Below the pieces are notes generated by a model that worked only from the letters and a program-made list of their open reading frames with translations, was not told where the DNA came from and did no database searches. Both the position numbers and the translations under genes were made by a program. From the NCBI GenBank assembly GCA_946481405.1, contig CAMLNY010000083.1:1-6115 (forward strand): DNA of 6,115 nucleotides, written 5' to 3'. Positions 1-5,435 of this stretch are shown in pieces. This DNA comes from an uncultured Brevundimonas sp. GTDB taxonomy: Bacteria; Pseudomonadota; Alphaproteobacteria; Caulobacterales; Caulobacteraceae. Each line of letters opens with the position of its first letter. Positions within the stretch are counted from its first letter, which is position 1.

Positions 1-1
1 C

Positions 2-145
2 GACGCGGGCCCCGAAGGCCTTGCGCAATCCGGACGTGGCGATCGCCGGGACCGTGCGCCAGTAGCCGGCCAGCCCGCGCGCGTGAGCTTCGCGGAGACC
101 ACCCACGTCTACGACGCCTTCGTGCGCCGGCCCTCGGCGAGCTGA
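2..145 (+). CDS. 3' end of an unrecognised + strand coding region (partial)
   Basis: This frame is open from the window edge to TGA at 143-145, two bases before the stop codon of the convergent histidine kinase. From about position 65 nearly every third base is G or C, as in the real genes here, and the product ends in TTHVYDAFVRRPSAS. Before position 65 the strong G/C third-position bias sits instead in the next + frame, which reads KALRNPDVAIAGTVRQ and stops at TAG 63-65. Three readings fit: one gene with a frameshift near 65-83; one gene ending at 65 followed by a 20-codon ORF starting at GTG 83-85; or a minus-strand frame, also open from position 145 to the window edge, that shares the early third-base phase. 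I do not recognise the protein and assign no function. Confidence 0.4.
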   Translation, partial: DAGPEGLAQSGRGDRRDRAPVAGQPARVSFAETTHVYDAFVRRPSAS

Positions 146-147
146 CC

Positions 148-2097
148 TCAGGAGGCCTTGAGGACCTCCGGCGCCGCACCCGCCTCGCGCGGCGCCGACA
201 CGGCCGCTTCGATGGCCGTGATCAGCTGGCGGATGTCGATCGGCTTGGCGACCAGTCCGTCCATCCCGACCGCCAGACATTCGGCGCGGTGGTGATCCAT
301 GGCGTTGGCCGTCAGGGCGATGATCGGCGTGCGCCCGCGTCCTTCACCGGCTTCCAGCGCGCGGATGCGTTGCGTGGCGCCGAAGCCGTCCAGCACCGGC
401 ATCTGCACGTCCATCAGGACGACGTCCCAGGCGGTCTCCCGCCAAGCCGCGACCGCCTGTTCGCCGTCGCCCACGATCGTGACCTCGATCCCCATCTGAC
501 CGAGCAGGGTCTTCAGGACCAGCTGGTTATTGGCGTTGTCCTCGGCCGCGAGGATTCGGATCGATCCGCCGCAATCGACGGCGTCATCGTCTTCCGCAGA
601 CGTCTCCGCCGCCTCTCCCAGCCAGGCGGCGGGCAGGTCAACGGTGAAGCGCGACCCGAAGCCCGGGCGGCTGGACACCGCGACATCGCCGCCCATCAGC
701 ACGGCCAGTTGTCGCACGATCGACAGGCCCAGCCCGGTGCCGCCGAAGCGACGCGTGGTCGAGGCGTCTTCCTGGGCGAAGGGGGTGAAGATGCGACCCA
801 GGGTCTCTGCGTCCATTCCCTTGCCGGTGTCGGCGACTTCCAGCCTCAGGCCGTCGGTCGTGCGGCGGGCCTTCAGGGAGACCGAGCCCCTATCGGTGAA
901 CTTCAGCGCGTTGGACACGAGGTTCGTCAGAATCTGGCGCAGACGGGTGGGGTCGCCGCGATAGACGCCGTCGGCGGCGTCGAGGTCCAGCACCAGATGG
1001 ATGCCCCGGTCCTCGGCGTCGGCCGAATAGCTGGCGACGACCCCGGACATGACGCGCCGCAGATCGAACGGCACCGCCTCAATCTCCAGCTTGCCGGCCT
1101 CGACCTTCGACAGGTCCAGAATGTCGTTGAGGATGGTCAGCAGGCTCTCGCCGCACTCGGCGATGACGTTGAGCCGTTCGCGCTGGGTGTCCGGCAGGTC
1201 GTCGGCGCGCATCGCCTGCGCCATCCCGAGGATGCCGTTCATCGGCGTGCGAATCTCGTGCGACATGACCGCCAGGAACTGCGACTTGGCGCGGCTGGCC
1301 GCCTCGGCCTTCAGGCTCAGGTTCCGGGCGTCCGTCACATCCCAGTTGGCGCCCAGCATCCGCTCCGGCGAGCCGTCCGGCCTGTAGTGGACATTGCCCA
1401 GCGCCTTGATGATCCGGATGTCGCCGTCCAGGCAGCGGATGCGGAACTCGGTGTCCAGAACCCCGCCTTCCAGCGCCGCCTTGATGCTGCGATCCAGAGG
1501 CTCGTGATCGTCCTCGTGCAGGTTGCGGGCGAAATAGGCGAAGTCGATCGGCGTTCCCGGATCCTGCATCCGGAACATCTCGAACATCTCCGGCGACCAC
1601 GACAAATCGTCGGTCGCCAGATCCCATTCCCAGATGCCGATATGCGCGGCCTGCACCGCGAGCGTGGCGCGGTCCGCCAGCCGCTGACGCTCAGCCTCGG
1701 CCGCCTTGCGCAGGGCGATGTCCTGAACGTGGGAGATGAAGAAGCGCGGCCCTCCACCCTCGTCCCGGACCAGCGACACCGTCAGCTTGGCCCAGACGAT
1801 CTCGCCGTCCTTGCGGATGTAGCGCTTCTCCATCTGGTAGGACGGGATGTCCCCGGCGACCAACTGCTCAAGCAGGGCCAGGTCCGCGCCCAGATCCTCG
1901 GGGAAGGTGATGTCCTGGAAGGTCAGGGCCGAGAACTCGTCGACGCGATAGCCGAGGAAGTCGCGCAGGGCCGCGTTGACGTTCAACCAGCTCCCGTCCA
2001 GCCCGACCAGGGCCGTGCCGATCGGCGAGTGCTCGATCGCCATGCAGAACTGCGTGGCGTCAAGGCCGGTCGGCGGGGTCATCATGTCATTGGCCAT
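148..2097 (-). CDS. Cytosolic PAS-PAS hybrid sensor histidine kinase with receiver domain
   Basis: This 649-residue kinase senses a signal through PAS domains, autophosphorylates on histidine and passes the phosphate to its own receiver. Domains in order: PAS 1 (about 15-125), a short charged linker, PAS 2 of the PAS_3 type (about 145-258, starting GIWEWDL), HisKA with H280 in SHEIRTP, and HATPase_c with N-box N396, G1 box DTGKG at 423-427 and G2 box GGTGLGLS at 452-459. The receiver (about 512-635) has acidic pair E519/D520, phosphoacceptor D563 in LMDVQMP, T596 and K618, so it looks fully active. No membrane segment or signal peptide is seen, so it should be soluble. I chose ATG 2095-2097 because GGAGGA at 2104-2109 lies six bases upstream; a TTG at 2127 is possible but lacks such a site. 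No Hpt protein or dedicated partner is visible and the ligand is unknown. Confidence 0.95.
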   Translation of the reverse strand: MANDMMTPPTGLDATQFCMAIEHSPIGTALVGLDGSWLNVNAALRDFLGYRVDEFSALTFQDITFPEDLGADLALLEQLVAGDIPSYQMEKRYIRKDGEIVWAKLTVSLVRDEGGGPRFFISHVQDIALRKAAEAERQRLADRATLAVQAAHIGIWEWDLATDDLSWSPEMFEMFRMQDPGTPIDFAYFARNLHEDDHEPLDRSIKAALEGGVLDTEFRIRCLDGDIRIIKALGNVHYRPDGSPERMLGANWDVTDARNLSLKAEAASRAKSQFLAVMSHEIRTPMNGILGMAQAMRADDLPDTQRERLNVIAECGESLLTILNDILDLSKVEAGKLEIEAVPFDLRRVMSGVVASYSADAEDRGIHLVLDLDAADGVYRGDPTRLRQILTNLVSNALKFTDRGSVSLKARRTTDGLRLEVADTGKGMDAETLGRIFTPFAQEDASTTRRFGGTGLGLSIVRQLAVLMGGDVAVSSRPGFGSRFTVDLPAAWLGEAAETSAEDDDAVDCGGSIRILAAEDNANNQLVLKTLLGQMGIEVTIVGDGEQAVAAWRETAWDVVLMDVQMPVLDGFGATQRIRALEAGEGRGRTPIIALTANAMDHHRAECLAVGMDGLVAKPIDIRQLITAIEAAVSAPREAGAAPEVLKAS

Positions 2098-2103
2098 GGG
2101 CGC

Positions 2104-2109
2104 TCCTCC
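2104..2109 (-). promoter_or_regulatory. Ribosome binding site of the hybrid kinase
   Basis: GGAGGA on the minus strand lies six bases upstream of ATG 2095-2097. It decides the kinase start against the in-frame TTG at 2127 and the ATG at 2110-2112, both of which lie upstream of or overlap this site. Confidence 0.75.
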
Positions 2110-2230
2110 CATGACGCTAACGGCCAAGCCTTGAAGACGCGTGAACGGCGCCGCAGCAATGCTCAGTTTGCCGAAGGATTTGCGGGCTCTACCAGAACTT
2201 GTCCGGCTGGGGGCATACCGCCGTGGTCCT

Positions 2231-2572
2231 CTACAGGCCCAGCTCGGCGCGCGCCCTCTTCGTCAACCTTGCGGCTACGATCCGGTGGGCGATGGCGAAA
2301 TGCTCGGCCAGCTCGGCGTCGTCCCAAGCGTCCGGATCCGGCAAGTTCACCCACTTCGCCCGCGCCAGATAGGGCGCCGGCCGCGCTTTGCCCGTCCCGG
2401 TCAGGGCTTCAAAGGCGATGTCGCTCACCTTGAACGATACCCCGCCTTCGCCGCCGACTATGACAAACATCTTGCCGCCGACCTTGTAGGCGTCGTGGTC
2501 GTCGCCGAAAGGATGTTCCACCGTGACCCCGGGCAGGCCCAGACAGGCCTTGCCTATGCCCGCCCGGTCCAC
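2231..2572 (-). CDS. MmcQ/YjbR family protein
   Basis: A 113-residue soluble protein of the MmcQ/YjbR (PF04237) family, recognised by overall pattern: an N-terminal helix ending in CLGLPGV, then EHPFGDDHDAYKVGGKMFVIV, the middle FKVSDIAFEAL, and the conserved KWVNL strand followed by a C-terminal helix (HFAIAHRIVAARL). The length is normal for the family, which has a CyaY-like fold and is often labelled DNA-binding; its cellular role is not established. The start is GTG at 2570-2572, two bases after the msrA stop, with GAGG inside the last msrA codons as ribosome binding site. It is therefore almost certainly co-transcribed and translationally coupled with msrA. The stop is TAG at 2231-2233. 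Whether transcription continues into the kinase gene 133 bases downstream cannot be told. Confidence 0.85.
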   Translation of the reverse strand: MDRAGIGKACLGLPGVTVEHPFGDDHDAYKVGGKMFVIVGGEGGVSFKVSDIAFEALTGTGKARPAPYLARAKWVNLPDPDAWDDAELAEHFAIAHRIVAARLTKRARAELGL

Positions 2573-2574
2573 GC

Positions 2575-3222
2575 TCAGGCCTCGACGCCGACGCCGATCG
2601 GGCAGACGACGCCCGTCCCGCCGATGCCGCAGTAGCCGTCCGGGTTCTTGGCCAGATAGCCCTGGTGATAGCCCTCGGCGTAGTAGAACGGCCCGGCCTG
2701 GGTGATCTCGGTCGTGATCTGGCCCATGCCGGCCTTGGTCAGGGCTGCCTGATAGGCGTCGCGCGACGCCTCGGCCTCGCGGCGCTGTTCGTCGTTCACA
2801 TAGTAGATGGCCGAACGATAGGTCGTGCCGACGTCGTTGCCCTGACGCATGCCCTGCGTCGGGTCGTGACCTTCCCAGAAGGTCTTCAGCAGATCTGCGT
2901 AGGAAATCTCGGCCGGATTGAACACGACCTGGACCACCTCCGTCTGGCCGGTCAGGCCCGTGCAGGTTTCCTCATAGGTCGGGTTGGGCGTGATCCCGCC
3001 GGAGTAGCCGACCGCCGTCACCCAGACGCCCGGCAGCGACCAGAATTTCCGCTCCACGCCCCAGAAACAGCCCATGCCGAAGATGGCCGTCTCGAACCCT
3101 TCCGGGTGCGGGCCTTTCAGCGGCCGGCCGTTGACGAAATGCACCTCGTCGGTCGGCAGGGGCGTTGACCGGCCGGGCAGGGCGGTGGCGGTGGAGGGCA
3201 GGGTGGTCTTCTGGCTCAGCAT
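2575..3222 (-). CDS. msrA: Peptide-methionine (S)-S-oxide reductase MsrA
   Basis: MsrA reduces the S epimer of methionine sulfoxide in proteins and free methionine in the cytoplasm, using thioredoxin as reductant. The protein carries the catalytic signature GCFWG with Cys52, followed by the family blocks [42 protein letters not shown] and [12 protein letters not shown], and C-terminal resolving cysteines Cys198 and Cys207 around [12 protein letters not shown]. From memory, E. coli MsrA has nearly the same architecture. ATG 3220-3222 is preferred (215 residues) because it puts the ALPGR block and Cys52 in register with that protein. ATG 3247-3249 would add nine residues with codons unlike the rest of the gene, and a GTG at 3303 is less likely. 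Only a weak GGA precedes the chosen start, so the start is the uncertain part. It is first of a pair with the MmcQ/YjbR gene and divergent from tRNA-Ser. Confidence 0.95.
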   Translation of the reverse strand: MLSQKTTLPSTATALPGRSTPLPTDEVHFVNGRPLKGPHPEGFETAIFGMGCFWGVERKFWSLPGVWVTAVGYSGGITPNPTYEETCTGLTGQTEVVQVVFNPAEISYADLLKTFWEGHDPTQGMRQGNDVGTTYRSAIYYVNDEQRREAEASRDAYQAALTKAGMGQITTEITQAGPFYYAEGYHQGYLAKNPDGYCGIGGTGVVCPIGVGVEA

Positions 3223-3293
3223 CGATGCGATCCGTGACAAAGAGAACATGGCGACCATATGGGGACCCGGCCGCCTTTTGCCCACCCCGACGC

Positions 3294-3322
3294 TTGCCCC
3301 CACGCCCCGCCTGTTCTATCAG
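3294..3322 (+). promoter_or_regulatory. Candidate sigma-70-type promoter for tRNA-Ser
   Basis: TTGCCC (3294-3299) and TATCAG (3317-3322) are separated by 17 bases and point toward the tRNA, which begins 48 bases after the -10 element. Each hexamer matches the general consensus at four of six positions. The spacing and location are right but the match is modest, so this is a candidate only. Confidence 0.35.
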
Positions 3323-3345
3323 CCTCGCCTCCCCGGGCGACCTCC

Positions 3346-3359
3346 CGGGCGTTCGCCCG
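3346..3359. repeat. Short perfect palindrome in the tRNA-Ser leader
   Basis: CGGGCG-TT-CGCCCG is a perfect 6-bp inverted repeat with a two-base centre, ending 11 bases before the tRNA 5' end. CCCGGGCG also occurs just upstream as a direct repeat (about 3333-3340 and 3344-3351). It may fold in the precursor leader removed by RNase P, or be chance in GC-rich DNA. Confidence 0.45.
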
Positions 3360-3370
3360 CGTGGTGAAAC

Positions 3371-3460
3371 GGACAGGTGGCGGAGTGGTCGATCGCGCAC
3401 GCTTGGAAAGCGTGTGTAGGTGAAAGCCTACCGAGGGTTCGAATCCCTCTCTGTCCGCCA
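3371..3460 (+). tRNA. tRNA-Ser, anticodon GGA
   Basis: A complete 90-base class II tRNA with encoded CCA. The acceptor stem pairs GGACAGG (3371-3377) with TCTGTCC, with one G-U pair, followed by discriminator G and CCA at 3458-3460. The anticodon stem CACGC/GCGTG encloses loop TTGGAAA, giving anticodon GGA at 3405-3407, which reads serine codons UCC and UCU. A long variable arm (TAGG..CCTA) is typical of tRNA-Ser, and the T arm is GAGGG-TTCGAAT-CCCTC. It stands alone and is divergent from msrA. No clear intrinsic terminator follows; only a pyrimidine-rich CTTCTTT comes directly after CCA. Confidence 0.97.
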
Positions 3461-3700
3461 CTTCTTTAGTGTCTGATTGCATTTGACGGGCACTTTTGGA
3501 TCGGACCCATCATTCAGCCCATCATGACCCGTTGGGGCTAGCGGTGGCCGGAAATCTTGGGGGGCGATCATTTCCTCAGTTTGCTCGCTCCCGAAAAATA
3601 ATTCGGCGGACCCGGAGCGGCGACGTTTGCGCTGCGCAGTTTGGAGTTGAGGCGTCAGTCTTGCACACCGCTGGCTGCCGGAGCGTCGTTTATGGGTCGG

Positions 3701-3733
3701 AAGCGGCCATCGCTTGAGGTCCGGGTTGCGGAC
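3701..3733. repeat. Two small tandem hairpins
   Basis: AAGCG-GCCAT-CGCTT (3701-3715) and GTCCG-GGTTG-CGGAC (3719-3733) are each perfect 5-bp stems with 5-base loops, three bases apart, and lie just left of the larger hairpin. The stretch GGAAGCGGCCATCG resembles the right arm of that larger hairpin, so this may be a diverged copy of the same repeat. Stems this short may also arise by chance. Confidence 0.4.
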
Positions 3734-3738
3734 GTGGG

Positions 3739-3772
3739 CCAGTGTCCGCTTCTGGCGCGAAGCGGACACTGG
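3739..3772. repeat. Perfect 14-bp hairpin downstream of osmC
   Basis: CCAGTGTCCGCTTC (3739-3752) and its exact reverse complement (3759-3772) enclose the 6-base loop TGGCGC. It begins 16 bases after the osmC stop in the direction of osmC transcription. No T-run follows on either strand, so it is not a classical intrinsic terminator. It could stabilise the 3' end of the osmC message, act as a U-tract-less terminator, or be a dispersed palindromic (REP-like) element. Confidence 0.75.
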
Positions 3773-3788
3773 AAACACCTGACTGACG

Positions 3789-4220
3789 TCACTCCAGCAA
3801 TCGCGTGTCGAGCGTGATGTCCGCATTGAGTACCCGGGATACCGGGCAGCTCTCGCGCGCCTTGCCCGCCAGATAGTCGAAGGTGAGCGCATCGATATCG
3901 TCGACCTCCGCCTCCAGCGTCAGATGCACTGCACTGATACGGTACCCTCCGTCCTCGTGCGCGAGCGTGACTTCGGCTGTCGTCGCGAGCCGATTGGCCA
4001 CGAGCTGGGCATCCGCCAGCACGACCGTCAAAGCCATGGTGAAGCAGCCGGCGTGAGCGGCCGCGAGCAGTTCTTCGGGGTTTGTGCCTGGCGAACCCTC
4101 GAAACGACTACGAAAACCATACGGATGCCGGTCCAGAGCGCCGCTCGCTGTGGAGATTGTGCCCGTGCCCTCGAAAGTGTCACCCATCCAGGCGGCGTAG
4201 CCGCGTCGTTTGATCGCCAT
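3789..4220 (-). CDS. osmC: OsmC family thiol peroxidase
   Basis: OsmC reduces organic hydroperoxides and hydrogen peroxide in the cytoplasm through a pair of redox-active cysteines. The 143 residues correspond block by block to E. coli OsmC as I remember it: RRGYAAWMGD, GTISTASGAL, HPYGFRSRFEG, GTNPEELLAAAHAGCF and SCPVSRVLNADITL. Peroxidatic Cys59 and resolving Cys125 occupy the same positions as in E. coli, with the supporting Arg39 and Glu49/Glu50 present. This makes it OsmC rather than Ohr. ATG 4218-4220 is chosen because AGGAGG (4226-4231) lies five bases upstream and the length then matches the family; a GTG two codons earlier overlaps the spacer. It is the second gene after the hydrolase, nine bases downstream of that stop codon. 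A strong hairpin follows the stop codon. Confidence 0.95.
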   Translation of the reverse strand: MAIKRRGYAAWMGDTFEGTGTISTASGALDRHPYGFRSRFEGSPGTNPEELLAAAHAGCFTMALTVVLADAQLVANRLATTAEVTLAHEDGGYRISAVHLTLEAEVDDIDALTFDYLAGKARESCPVSRVLNADITLDTRLLE

Positions 4221-4225
4221 CTCCA

Positions 4226-4231
4226 CCTCCT
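4226..4231 (-). promoter_or_regulatory. osmC ribosome binding site overlapping the hydrolase stop codon
   Basis: On the minus strand the hydrolase stop TAG (4230-4232) runs into AGGAGG (4226-4231), which shares its last two bases, and then the osmC ATG follows five bases later. Terminating ribosomes would sit on the osmC initiation site, so translation of the two genes is probably coupled. Confidence 0.85.
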
Positions 4232-5207
4232 ATGAACGGACGAATGCCAACAGGTCGGGGTTCACGACGTCAGGGTTGATGGTGCAAAGACCGTGGCCCA
4301 GACCTTCGTAAATCTTCGTCGTGGCGTTGCGCAGCAGGGGCGCGGACATGCGAGCCGAGACGCCGATCGGCACGATCTGGTCGTCCGTTCCATGCATCAC
4401 CAGCGTCGGCACGGCGATGGCCTTGAGGTCTTCGGTGAAATCCGTTTCGGAGAAGGCCTTGATGCAGTCGTAGTGGGCCTTGGCTCCGCCCATCATGCCT
4501 TGCCGCCACCAGTTGGCGATGACCCCTTCCTGCGGCGTCGAGCCCGCCCGATTGAAGCCGTAGAAGGGGCCAGTCGGGACATCACGGTAGAACTGCGCGC
4601 GATTGGCGACGAGTGCGGCGCGGAAGCTGTCAAACACGTCGATCGGCAGCCCGCCCGGATTGTCGGCCGTCTTCACCATCAAGGGCGGGACCGCGCCGAT
4701 CAGCACCGCCTTGGCAACTCGACCCTGCCCGCCATGGCGCGCCACGTAGCGGGTGACCTCGCCGCCGCCGGTCGAGTGACCGATGTGGATTGCCTGACGC
4801 AGGTCCAGCGCCTGAACGAGAGCCGCGACGTCGGCGGCGTAGGTGTCCATCTCATTACCGGTCCAGGTCTGGGTGGACCGACCATGGCCCCGGCGGTCGT
4901 GCGCGATTACGCGGTATCCCTCGGCGAGGAAGAACAGCATCTGGTTATCCCAGTCGTCCGCACTCAGCGGCCAGCCGTGATGGAAGACGATCGGCTGAGC
5001 GTCCTTCGGGCCCCAGTCCTTGTAGTAGATCTGCGTGCCGTCCTTGGTGGTGATGAACGGCATGGCTTCGTCTCCGGTAGATTGCGAAAGAGGGGGACCC
5101 GCGACGGATGTTGCGGATATCGAAAGGGTCAGGCCGATCGCCCCGGCTCCGACGAGGACGCCGCGACGGGTGGCGAATGCGGCCGGGCAGGGGCGGGCAG
5201 AGGTCAT
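4230..5207 (-). CDS. Tat-exported alpha/beta hydrolase, non-haem chloroperoxidase/arylesterase type
   Basis: A 325-residue alpha/beta hydrolase of the cofactor-free haloperoxidase/arylesterase group. The core shows oxyanion region [11 protein letters not shown], nucleophile Ser145 in GHSTGGG, acid Asp276 in HGTDDQIVP and His305 in GLGHGL; counted from Met49 these are 97, 228 and 257, close to the triad of bacterial bromoperoxidases. The family hydrolyses esters and can form peracids that oxidise halides; the natural substrate here is unknown. Unlike most members, it has an N-terminal extension with a twin-arginine signal: [19 protein letters not shown], hydrophobic core, likely cleavage after ATSVA (about residue 36), implying Tat export. 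ATG 5205-5207 has GGAG six bases upstream; an in-frame TTG at 5246 is less likely. A second well-placed start lies at 5061-5063. The gene heads an operon with osmC and is divergent from a FixJ-type regulator. Confidence 0.92.
   Translation of the reverse strand: MTSARPCPAAFATRRGVLVGAGAIGLTLSISATSVAGPPLSQSTGDEAMPFITTKDGTQIYYKDWGPKDAQPIVFHHGWPLSADDWDNQMLFFLAEGYRVIAHDRRGHGRSTQTWTGNEMDTYAADVAALVQALDLRQAIHIGHSTGGGEVTRYVARHGGQGRVAKAVLIGAVPPLMVKTADNPGGLPIDVFDSFRAALVANRAQFYRDVPTGPFYGFNRAGSTPQEGVIANWWRQGMMGGAKAHYDCIKAFSETDFTEDLKAIAVPTLVMHGTDDQIVPIGVSARMSAPLLRNATTKIYEGLGHGLCTINPDVVNPDLLAFVRS
5061..5075 (-). promoter_or_regulatory. Possible internal translation start of the hydrolase
   Basis: GGAG (5072-5075) stands eight bases before an in-frame ATG (5061-5063) that begins [18 protein letters not shown], the usual N-terminus of cytosolic members of this family. 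Starting here would give a 277-residue protein without the Tat signal. The site could produce a cytosolic isoform, or it could be a relic of a leaderless ancestor to which the signal peptide was added. Confidence 0.4.
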
Positions 5208-5370
5208 GGTCGGCTCCGACAATCGGGGTGGAGCGACGATCCGCAATCACAGGCGTGCCGACCAGTTGGCCCTTCAGGCGCCGGACTGGGCCATTGGTAT
5301 GAGTGCTGTCATGCCCCGGGGGGAGGGCCGGCCGAGCGCACGATCCTCGGCCGAGCGAGCCACCTGACGG

Positions 5371-5388
5371 CTCATCCCTTTGGATGAG
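5371..5388. promoter_or_regulatory. Perfect palindrome upstream of the response regulator, possible operator
   Basis: CTCATCC-CTTT-GGATGAG is a perfect 7-bp inverted repeat with a 4-base centre, ending 47 bases before the regulator start codon. The two-fold symmetry and position suit a binding site for a dimeric regulator, such as the FixJ-type protein itself. It could also fold as a small hairpin in the leader RNA. No second copy is seen in the window. Confidence 0.45.
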
Positions 5389-5424
5389 TGGCGGCTTCGG
5401 CAAAGTCGTGCGACCTTCTGCAGG

Positions 5425-5429
5425 GGAGG
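5425..5429 (+). promoter_or_regulatory. Ribosome binding site of the response regulator
   Basis: GGAGG stands six bases before GTG 5436-5438. It decides the start against the in-frame GTG at 5388, which overlaps the palindrome and would add 16 residues not found in this family. Confidence 0.8.
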
Positions 5430-5435
5430 TCTGAC

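Larger units (their letters stand above)
3461..3788. other. Gene-free interval between tRNA-Ser and osmC
   Basis: These 328 bases contain no credible protein gene. Open frames on both strands are short, lack the third-position G/C bias of the neighbours and have no recognisable motif. The base composition of about 3461-3620 is visibly less GC-rich than the flanking genes. I found no second copy of the tRNA 3' end in the window, hence no visible attachment-site pair, and no integrase or transposase remnant. The right-hand part holds several hairpin-forming repeats, listed separately. Confidence 0.7.
5208..5435. other. Divergent control region between the hydrolase and response regulator genes
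   Basis: These 228 bases separate the start codons of two divergent genes and must hold both promoters. I cannot name convincing -35/-10 pairs. Visible structure: a perfect CTCATCC/GGATGAG palindrome (5371-5388), an imperfect inverted repeat CCAGTTGGCCC/GGGCCATTGG (5262-5297), the direct repeat GGCCGAGCG (5330-5338 and 5349-5357), and the ribosome binding sites of both genes at the ends. No protein gene is supported inside it. Confidence 0.6.

Noticed and set aside
289..2433. A 714-codon + strand open frame opposite the hybrid kinase.
   Set aside because: It is an antisense shadow of a high-GC gene. The minus-strand product has complete kinase and receiver motifs, while this frame has none and runs on through the intergenic gap into the MmcQ/YjbR gene.
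3223..3303. N-terminal extension of MsrA from GTG 3303 or from ATG 3258/3249.
   Set aside because: The extra codons lack the usual third-base bias, no good ribosome binding site precedes the ATGs, and Cys52 falls in register with E. coli MsrA only from ATG 3222. ATG 3249 remains a possible alternative.
3216..3482. A minus-strand open frame reading ADREGFEPSVGFHLHTLSKRARSTTPP.
   Set aside because: REGFEPS-type sequence is the other classic artefact of translating antisense tRNA-Ser; the frame covers the tRNA and the msrA upstream region.
3739..3772. Classical Rho-independent terminator for osmC or the tRNA.
   Set aside because: The stem is strong, but neither strand carries a T-run after it; a terminator role is possible but not of the classical type.
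3428..3892. A 154-residue minus-strand open frame starting inside osmC and ending in WRTERDSNPR.
   Set aside because: The ending comes from reading the antisense of tRNA-Ser, a well-known annotation artefact, and the rest crosses osmC out of frame and the gene-free interval. It has no coding bias.
4293..5387. A 364-codon + strand open frame opposite the hydrolase.
   Set aside because: It is an antisense shadow; the minus-strand hydrolase has an intact catalytic triad and signal peptide, and this frame shows no recognisable protein features.
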